NCBI RefSeq assembly: GCF_025506355.1
Contig: NZ_JANZYP010000006.1
Span: 1-64,000 of the forward strand
From: Sphaerisporangium corydalis
Lineage (GTDB): Bacteria; Actinomycetota; Actinomycetes; Streptosporangiales; Streptosporangiaceae
DNA length: 64,000 nt
Direction of reading: 5' to 3'
Part shown: positions 43,179 through 48,771 of the stretch, one piece after another
How positions within the stretch are numbered: the stretch's first letter is position 1
Layout: each line of letters begins with the position of its first letter
Position numbers and translations under genes: made by a program
Notes under the pieces: generated by a model
The model's input: only the letters and a program-made list of their open reading frames with translations
Told to the model about the DNA's origin: nothing
Database searches by the model: none

Positions 43179-43433
43179 GGATCCGGACCAGGCTCCACAC
43201 AGGCAGGACGCCGCCGCGTCGAGGTCGTGCGCCTCGACCTCGGGGGTGGTCCACTGCCCGTCCCCGGAGTGCGCCATCACCTCAGGCAGGACGGCGGGAA
43301 GCCGGGACTTCAGGGAGACGAGCAGGTCGGTCTCCTCGCGGGTCAAGGTGGCGAACGCCTCCTCGATCTCCGGGCGGGTCGAGCTGCTCAGGACTCCGGC
43401 ATCGCGCAGAGTTTGCCTCGGATCGAAGGCCAT
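43161..43433 (-). CDS. RiPP precursor peptide with CLCGAW core
   Basis: A 90-residue peptide. Residues 1-52 are an acidic, helical leader (LRDAG near 9-13, FATLTREETDLL at 27-38, SLKSRL at 40-45). Residues 53-72 form an acidic linker, and the C-terminus reads AAASCLCGAWSGSGSGAN (73-90), with the only two Cys at 77 and 79 and a Trp at 82. This is where RiPP cores sit, directly upstream of the radical SAM and PqqD-like genes. Cys77, Cys79, Trp82 and the Ser/Gly tail are the likely modification sites. AGAGGTG precedes ATG 43433, and a strong promoter module lies 40 bases further up. Confidence 0.85.
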   Translation of the reverse strand: MAFDPRQTLRDAGVLSSSTRPEIEEAFATLTREETDLLVSLKSRLPAVLPEVMAHSGDGQWTTPEVEAHDLDAAASCLCGAWSGSGSGAN

Positions 43434-43472
43434 GCCTTCACCTCTCTATCTGGTGAGATGCGTTGCAGGTCG

Positions 43473-43518
43473 AGTATGGGCCGACGGCGACAAGGTGGCA
43501 CAACCCCACAAACGTGGG
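43473..43518 (-). promoter_or_regulatory. Shared promoter module B, before the precursor operon
   Basis: Read on the minus strand: palindrome CCCACGTTTGTGGG (43518-43505, one mismatch from perfect), TTGTGC (43503-43498), 19 bases, CATACT (43478-43473), CGACC. It matches module A at 31987-32032 in order and spacing, although the 19-base spacers are only partly similar. The expected start near 43466 gives a ~33-base leader before the precursor ATG. Confidence 0.7.
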
Positions 43519-43575
43519 CTCGCCATCGGCATTTTCAAAAGCGATGCGGAAACGCGTGAAAGGCCGGACGGCAAC

Positions 43576-43609
43576 CACACGAACGTGGGTGCCCGGACCA
43601 CTTGTGGTC
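43576..43609. promoter_or_regulatory. Two further 6-2-6 palindromes in tandem
   Basis: CACACGAACGTGGG (43576-43589) shares 17 of 18 bases with the site at 31987 including its CAACC flank. GACCACTTGTGGTC (43596-43609) is a perfect 6-2-6 palindrome with its centre exactly 20 bp further on. They lie 94-127 bases before the leader-like peptide gene and probably control that plus-strand operon. No clear -10/-35 pair like modules A and B follows. Confidence 0.55.
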
Positions 43610-43702
43610 GCCGATCGGCCGTTTCAGGCTTATCGCGCAGGACGAAATCCAAACGGCAGGTTTCCCGCGCCCCGGACCGGTCGCCGACGAAAGGGAGAGT
43701 CG

Positions 43703-43903
43703 ATGAACAGAACCGGATCGGGCACGTTCGACGCCCTGGCCAAGCTGCGCGCGGCGGGGCACCCCATCGACCTGCTCGACGAGCGGCAGCGAAGGGTCTT
43801 CGCCGAGCTCTCCGAGACCGAGGTCGCGCTGCTGAACTCGATCAAGAAGCGCCTGGACGACACGGCGGGCGAAGTGGAAGGACAGGAGCTCAAGCTCGTA
43901 TGA
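43703..43903 (+). CDS. Leader-like peptide without a core
   Basis: A 66-residue acidic helical peptide. Residues 9-58 align without gaps to residues 3-52 of the precursor at 43161, with 18 of 50 identical (for example Phe9, Leu15-Arg16, Ala18-Gly19, Phe33-Ala34, Leu43-Leu44, Ser46, Lys48, Arg50-Leu51). It then stops after EVEGQELKLV, with no Cys and no core. I recall that database entries exist for such short peptides under the name aroma-sacti cluster domain, but could not check this. It may be a decoy or competitor for the leader-binding protein, a sensor partner, or a structural subunit. ATG 43703 follows AAAGGGAGAG; the stop overlaps the next start as ATGA. Confidence 0.8.
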   Translation: MNRTGSGTFDALAKLRAAGHPIDLLDERQRRVFAELSETEVALLNSIKKRLDDTAGEVEGQELKLV

Positions 43904-46900
43904 CCGGCAAGGGCCCGAGACCCGCCCGTCGTCACATCGTGGTCCTGTTCATCGACATCGTCGGGTCCACCGAACTCGCCGAGCGCCTCGACCCTGAGCT
44001 GCTGCTGCACATCCTGGAGCGCTACTACGCAGCCTGCCGGACGGAGATCTCCGAGCACGGCGGCGTCGTGGAGAAGTACATCGGCGACGCGATCATGGCG
44101 GTTTTCGGCGTGCCCGCCGCCCGGGAGGACGACGCGCTGCGTGCGGTCCTCACCGCGCACGCGGCGATGTCGGCCGTCCACCGGCTGGGCGCCGAACTGG
44201 CCCCGACCCACGGGGTCCGGCTGGACGCCCACTGCGGCATCGCCTTCGGTGAGGTGATGGTCGTCGGCGCGCCCGGCCCGGACGTGCGCGTGATCGGGGA
44301 CACGGTCAACACCGCGAGCCGCCTGCAGTCCGCGGCGGCGGCCGGCGAGATCCTGCTGGGCGGCGAGGTCGCCCGGCTGGTCCGGCACCGCGCGGTGCTG
44401 GAGGAGGTCCCCCCGCTCCGGCTCAAGGGCAAGAAGGACCCGGTGCGCGCGTGGCTGCTGGTCGGCGTGAAGCCGGACCGGGACGAGCCGGAGACCGGCA
44501 CGATCCCGCTGATCGGCAGATCCGAGGAGCTGCGCCAGCTCACCCAGATCCACGACCGGGCCCTGCGCCACCGCCAGTGCGGCATGGCGACGCTTCTCGG
44601 CGTCCCCGGCATCGGCAAGTCCCGGCTGGTCAGGGAGTTCCTGAACGACCTGCCCGCCGAGGTGGCCGTGCTCACCGGCCGGTGCCCCTCCTACGGCATC
44701 GGCGCCACCTACCGGCCCATCGCGGAGATGCTGGAGGCCGTCAACGGGGACTGGCCCGCCATCGCCGAGGCACTCGGTCCCGAGAGCGAGCGGGCGTTGC
44801 GCGGGCTGGCGGGCCCGGCCGCGGCGGACGACGCCGAGGCCCCGGGGATCGCGGAGATCGCGCAGGCCGTGCGGTCGTTCTTCGAGGTGGTCGCCCAGCG
44901 CCGGCCGCTGGTGGTGGTGCTGGACAACCTGCAGTGGGCCGAGCCGACCCTGCTGGACCTGATCGAGGACTGCGCGGCGTGGCTCGCCGACGTGCCCGTG
45001 CTCCTGGTCTGCGTGGCCCGGCCGGAACTGTACGAGATCCGTCCCTCGTGGGGAGGGGGCATGGCCTGCGCCATGTCGCTGGAGCTCGGCCCGCTGAGCC
45101 GGCCGAACATGGCACGGCTGGTCGCCGAGCTGTGCGCCGCGCGTGCCGACGTCGTCGCCCACGACGACGACACCCTGTACCGCAGGGTCGCCTACGGCTC
45201 GGACGGCAACCCGCTGTTCGCCGAGCTGCTGCTGGAGACCCTCGCCGAGGGGGCCGCCACCCTGCCGCCCACCATCCAGGCGCTGCTGGGCGCCCGGCTG
45301 GACCGGCTGGGCGAGGCCGAGCGCGAGGTGCTCGAAAGGGCCGCGACCGTCGGGCAGGCCTTCACGGTGGAACAGGTGGCGGCCCTGCTCACCGCCGGCG
45401 CCCCCGAGCCGGTGGCGCCGCTGCGGCGGCTCCAGCGCGACCGCCTGATCCGGCGCGGCGCGCTTCCCGGGTCGTTCGAGTTCACCCAGACCCTCACCCG
45501 CGAGACCGTCTACGCGCTGACGAGCAAGGAGCTGCGCGCGGACTGGCACCGGACGCTGGCCGACTGGTTCGGCGACCGGGCCGCCGGCGCCTCGGACGAC
45601 GCCCCGTTCGCGGGGTCGTCGTCGGGGGACGTCAGCCGGCACCTGCTCGCGGCCTGCCGGCTCACCCGTGAGGTGCGCCCCGGCGACCCACTCCTGCGCG
45701 AGCTGACCGACCGGGCCGCCGCGTCGCTCATGCGGGACGGCGGCGAGGCGTTGCACCGCAAGGACCTGCCGGCCGCGATCGCGCTGCTGGAGCTGGGGCG
45801 GGAGCTGCTCCCGGCGGGCAGGGGCGAGCACCGCTGGCTGGCCGTCCGCATCAGTGACGCGGAGCTGGCACGGGGGGAGGGCGCGCGTGCGGTGGCCGCG
45901 CTGGACCACGCCGAGGAGCTGCTGCCGGCCGACCCGCGCAACCTGCTCACCTGCGCGATCCAGCGGGAGGTCCTCGACCTGCGGTCGGGCGCCAGGGGCC
46001 CGGCGCTCGGACCCCTGCGGGAACGGCTGGCGGCCGACCCGCGTGACGACCTCGGCTGGTGCCGGTTCCACCAGCTCGAAGCCTGGATCCACATCGACGG
46101 CGGCCGGTTCGGCGCCGCCGACCTGGCGTTCCGTGACGGGCTCGACCGGGCCAGGTCGATGGGCGACCGCTACGAGGAGGACCGCCTGCTGGGCGGGCTG
46201 TGCGAGCTGGTGCAGTGGTCGCTCACCCCGGTGGCGGACGGGCTCGCGCTCTGCGCCGACCTGCTGGCCCGGTTCGCCGGCGACCGCGCCCTGCTGGTGC
46301 CGGTGCTCGTCACCCGGGCCCGCCTGCTGGCGCTGTCCGGCGACCTCGCCACCGCCCGCAGGTCGCTCGACACGGCCGCCCGCTACGCGGAGGAACTGCA
46401 CCTCGAGCTGTCGGCGATCGTGGTCGTCCAGGTGCGCGGACTGGTGGAGTCCCTGGCCGGGGACCACCAGGCCGCGAAGACCCTGTTCCGCCGGGCCGCC
46501 GCCGCGCTCCGCACCGTGGGGCACGGAGCGCCCGCCGCCACGCTGGAGGTCTACGCGGCCCGCGAGACGCTCCGGCAGGGAGACGTCCGGCAGGCGGACC
46601 TGGAGCTGGCGCGGGACGAGGCCACGCCGCGCCAGTTCCGCGGCGAGCTGGCCGCCATCGCGGTACGGGCCGCGATCGCGTCGTCCGACGGCGAGCACGC
46701 CGAGGCGCTGGGCGCCGCCGTGCGCGCGGCCGAGCTGATCGAGTCGACCGACGACCCGTGCCTGCGAGGCGACATCCTCTTCGCCATCGCCGAGGTCCAC
46801 CGGGCCGCCGGACGCGACCCGGCCGACGCCGCGCGGCGCGCGGCCGACGCCTACCTGAGCAAGGGCGCGAGCCTGCTCGCGCGCGGAGTACGTGACTGGA

Positions 46901-46920
46901 TGGGGGAGCCGTGTCCCTGA
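43900..46920 (+). CDS. Class III nucleotide cyclase fused to AAA ATPase and TPR-like repeats
   Basis: A 1006-residue signalling protein. Residues ~10-180 are a class III adenylate/guanylate cyclase with metal ligands Asp19 (LFIDIVGST) and Asp63 (EKYIGDAIM), purine-site Lys59 and Asp134, and transition-state Asn137 and Arg141 (VNTASRLQ), so it looks active. Residues ~200-560 are a STAND ATPase (Walker A GVPGIGKSR, Walker B VVVLDNLQWAEP). The rest is helical repeat (TPR-like). It is coupled by ATGA to the leader-like peptide gene and overlaps the protease gene by 10 bases. It may respond to the peptide or to ligand and signal through cAMP or cGMP. Confidence 0.85.
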   Translation: MTGKGPRPARRHIVVLFIDIVGSTELAERLDPELLLHILERYYAACRTEISEHGGVVEKYIGDAIMAVFGVPAAREDDALRAVLTAHAAMSAVHRLGAELAPTHGVRLDAHCGIAFGEVMVVGAPGPDVRVIGDTVNTASRLQSAAAAGEILLGGEVARLVRHRAVLEEVPPLRLKGKKDPVRAWLLVGVKPDRDEPETGTIPLIGRSEELRQLTQIHDRALRHRQCGMATLLGVPGIGKSRLVREFLNDLPAEVAVLTGRCPSYGIGATYRPIAEMLEAVNGDWPAIAEALGPESERALRGLAGPAAADDAEAPGIAEIAQAVRSFFEVVAQRRPLVVVLDNLQWAEPTLLDLIEDCAAWLADVPVLLVCVARPELYEIRPSWGGGMACAMSLELGPLSRPNMARLVAELCAARADVVAHDDDTLYRRVAYGSDGNPLFAELLLETLAEGAATLPPTIQALLGARLDRLGEAEREVLERAATVGQAFTVEQVAALLTAGAPEPVAPLRRLQRDRLIRRGALPGSFEFTQTLTRETVYALTSKELRADWHRTLADWFGDRAAGASDDAPFAGSSSGDVSRHLLAACRLTREVRPGDPLLRELTDRAAASLMRDGGEALHRKDLPAAIALLELGRELLPAGRGEHRWLAVRISDAELARGEGARAVAALDHAEELLPADPRNLLTCAIQREVLDLRSGARGPALGPLRERLAADPRDDLGWCRFHQLEAWIHIDGGRFGAADLAFRDGLDRARSMGDRYEEDRLLGGLCELVQWSLTPVADGLALCADLLARFAGDRALLVPVLVTRARLLALSGDLATARRSLDTAARYAEELHLELSAIVVVQVRGLVESLAGDHQAAKTLFRRAAAALRTVGHGAPAATLEVYAARETLRQGDVRQADLELARDEATPRQFRGELAAIAVRAAIASSDGEHAEALGAAVRAAELIESTDDPCLRGDILFAIAEVHRAAGRDPADAARRAADAYLSKGASLLARGVRDWMGEPCP

Positions 46921-47801
46921 CGCCCGCGAACACGCCGCCACCCTGGCGGCGGGAGAAACGCGCCCACTTCCCCGGGGTGCCCGCGTGGGGGCTGGCCACC
47001 ACGCGGCAGGCCCCGGAGCGCTTCCAGGTCAGCCCGCTGGCGGAGGTGACCAAGGAGTGGGCGTGGGGCGGCGCCGACGGCACGGGTGTGCGCGTGTGCG
47101 TGGTGGACACCGGCGTGGACGCGGCGCACCCGAGGGTCGGCGCCCTCGAACGGTCCTTCGGCGTCGTCAGCGTGGAGGGGGGCGGGCTGGCGGTGGCCTC
47201 GTGCGACCCGGTCGACCCGGCCGGGCACGGCACGGCCTGCGCCGGGGTGATCAGGTCGATCGCCCCGGGGGTGTCGCTCACCTCGCTGCGGGTGCTCACC
47301 GACGGGAAGACCGGCTCGGGCGACGCCCTCATGACCGGGCTGGCCTGGGCCATCGACGCGGGCTTCGACCTGGTCAACCTCAGCCTCTCCACCACGAGGT
47401 CGGACTTCCGGCAGTCCTTGCAGGAGCTCGCCGACCGCGCGTACTTCCGGCGCTGCCTGCTGGTCGCCGCCGCGCACAACATGCCCGTGCTCAGCTTCCC
47501 GTGGACGTTCTCCTCGGTGGTGTCGGTGGCCGCCCACGACGAGGCCGACCCGATGAGGTACTACTACAACCCCGCGCCGCCCGCGGAGTTCCACGCGCGC
47601 GGGGTGAAGGTGTCGGTCGCCTGGCCCGGCGGCCGGGAGATCCGCAGCACCGGCAACAGCTTCGCGGCACCGCACATCACCGGCATCTGCGCGCTCATCC
47701 TGAGCAAGCACCCCTGGCTCACGCCGTTCCAGCTCAAGACGGTCCTCTATCTGGCCGCGGACAACACCACGACGCAGAACGGAGAGGTACATGGCCCCTG
47801 A
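46911..47801 (+). CDS. Subtilisin-like serine peptidase (S8), cytoplasmic
   Basis: A 296-residue S8 peptidase with the full catalytic triad: Asp66 (VVDTGVD), His106 (GHGTACAG) and Ser250 (GNSFAAPHITG), and the oxyanion Asn in AAAHN. There is no signal peptide or propeptide, so it should work in the cytoplasm. Subtilases of this kind can remove RiPP leaders (as LanP does) or act in regulated proteolysis. Its operon with the leader-like peptide favours leader processing, but that is inference. GTG 46911 start. Confidence 0.82.
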   Translation: MSLTPANTPPPWRREKRAHFPGVPAWGLATTRQAPERFQVSPLAEVTKEWAWGGADGTGVRVCVVDTGVDAAHPRVGALERSFGVVSVEGGGLAVASCDPVDPAGHGTACAGVIRSIAPGVSLTSLRVLTDGKTGSGDALMTGLAWAIDAGFDLVNLSLSTTRSDFRQSLQELADRAYFRRCLLVAAAHNMPVLSFPWTFSSVVSVAAHDEADPMRYYYNPAPPAEFHARGVKVSVAWPGGREIRSTGNSFAAPHITGICALILSKHPWLTPFQLKTVLYLAADNTTTQNGEVHGP

Positions 47802-48393
47802 CGACTTCGACGGCACCGAGCACAGGTTGCTGCAGTCCATCGTCGAGGTGGCGCGCCACATGTTCGGCGCCGCCGCATCCTCCATCTTCCTGGTGGACCC
47901 CGACACCGGTGAGCTGGTCTTCGAAGCCGTCTCGGGCGAGGGGGAGAAGGAACTCGTCGGGAGCCGCTTCCCCGCGGGGACCGGGATCGTCGGCTGGGTC
48001 GCGGCGAGCGGGCAGCCGATGGTCGCCGACGACGTGTCGACCGTGGAGCAGTTCGCCCAGCACGCCGCCGAGTCCACCGGCTACGTCCCGCGCGTCATCA
48101 TGGCCGCGCCGCTGATCCGGTTCGAGGAGTGCATCGGCGTCCTTGAGGTGCTGGACCGCACCGCCTCCCGCAGCGAGCTGGACGACATCGAGCTCCTGGG
48201 GCTGTTCGCCATGCAGGCCGCGTGCGGCCTGGAGTTCCTGCTCAGGCTGCGGCGGGGCGAGGGCAGGGAGCCGGCCCACGACCCGCAGGCGCTCCTGCGG
48301 CGGATCGCCGAGCGGCTGCCGGGCCGGGCCCGTCCGTCGGACACGGCGGCCGTCCGCCTGCTCGCCATCGCCGACGAGCTCCTCGCCCCCTGA
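47791..48393 (+). CDS. GAF-domain protein
   Basis: A 200-residue protein whose residues ~12-150 form a GAF domain (LLQSIVEVARHMFGAAASSIFLVDP, GIVGWVAASGQPMVADDVS, PLIRFEECIGVLEVLDR). GAF domains bind cyclic nucleotides or other small ligands. Placed after a nucleotide cyclase gene it could read the cyclase product. The C-terminal ~50 residues are helical and carry no output domain. It overlaps the peptidase gene by 11 bases; the 3' end is duplicated in tandem. Confidence 0.8.
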   Translation: MAPDDFDGTEHRLLQSIVEVARHMFGAAASSIFLVDPDTGELVFEAVSGEGEKELVGSRFPAGTGIVGWVAASGQPMVADDVSTVEQFAQHAAESTGYVPRVIMAAPLIRFEECIGVLEVLDRTASRSELDDIELLGLFAMQAACGLEFLLRLRRGEGREPAHDPQALLRRIAERLPGRARPSDTAAVRLLAIADELLAP

Positions 48394-48444
48394 ACGGGCC
48401 GCCCGATCGCCGACGGCTCCTCGCGCCCCTGAACGGGCCGCCCG
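48367..48444 (+). repeat. 39-bp tandem duplication across the GAF gene stop codon
   Basis: Unit 1 (48367-48405) contains the last codons and TGA of the GAF gene; unit 2 (48406-48444) repeats them with small changes (GAG lost a base pair, one extra G later), so it is not a coding copy. Confidence 0.8.
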
Positions 48445-48461
48445 GCGGGAATTCCTTTATG

Positions 48462-48487
48462 CGGCCGGCCCGCTTTATGGCCGGCCG
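48462..48487 (+). terminator. Hairpin after the cyclase-peptidase-GAF operon
   Basis: Arms CGGCCGGCC (48462-48470) and GGCCGGCCG (48479-48487) with the loop CGCTTTAT. The stem is strong but no U run follows, so it may be an unusual terminator. Confidence 0.5.
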
Positions 48488-48557
48488 ATCGAATGCGGCG
48501 CCCCGGTGGCCCGCACCCGGAATCGGGAAAAGGACGGTCCATTCGACGGGACAACGA

Positions 48558-48569
48558 GGTTTATAAACC
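48558..48569. promoter_or_regulatory. Perfect 12-bp palindrome GGTTTATAAACC
   Basis: An AT-rich palindrome in otherwise GC-rich sequence about 200 bases before the LuxR regulator gene; a candidate operator or -10 region. No binding protein assigned. Confidence 0.4.
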
Positions 48570-48664
48570 ATGGGCGCCTGCTGGGCGCGGGTGCGGGTCG
48601 CGGTTTCGCCCCGGCCGCCATAAGGGCCGGAGTGAGGCGATGTCCCGCCTGCGACTCGACAATC

Positions 48665-48681
48665 ATCGAATGAGGTTCGAT
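48665..48681. promoter_or_regulatory. Inverted repeat ATCGAA-N5-TTCGAT
   Basis: Six-base arms at 48665-48670 and 48676-48681, 91 bases before ATG 48772. Candidate operator of the LAL regulator. Confidence 0.35.
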
Positions 48682-48771
48682 TCTTGGCATTGGGCAGAAC
48701 AGTGGACCAAGGAGAGTCGCGCGGCCGGGGAGCGCGCGGCGCCGTGGTCGCCGATTTCCTGAAGGGGTGAC

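Larger units (their letters stand above)
48394..48771. other. Non-coding interval between the GAF and LAL regulator genes
   Basis: 378 bases with no convincing gene. It contains the second unit of the 39-bp duplication, a terminator-like hairpin (48462-48487), a perfect 12-bp palindrome (48558-48569) and a small inverted repeat (48665-48681) near the start of the LuxR gene. Confidence 0.6.

Noticed and set aside
42719-43198. A minus-strand frame joining copy A of the precursor end to the radical SAM gene region
   Set aside because: It is a Pro/Ala-rich frame through the GC tract with no ribosome site, and is out of frame with the radical SAM protein.
43630-46941. Minus-strand open frame of 1103 codons opposite the cyclase/AAA gene
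   Set aside because: No domain, low-complexity composition; the plus strand carries clear cyclase and ATPase motifs.
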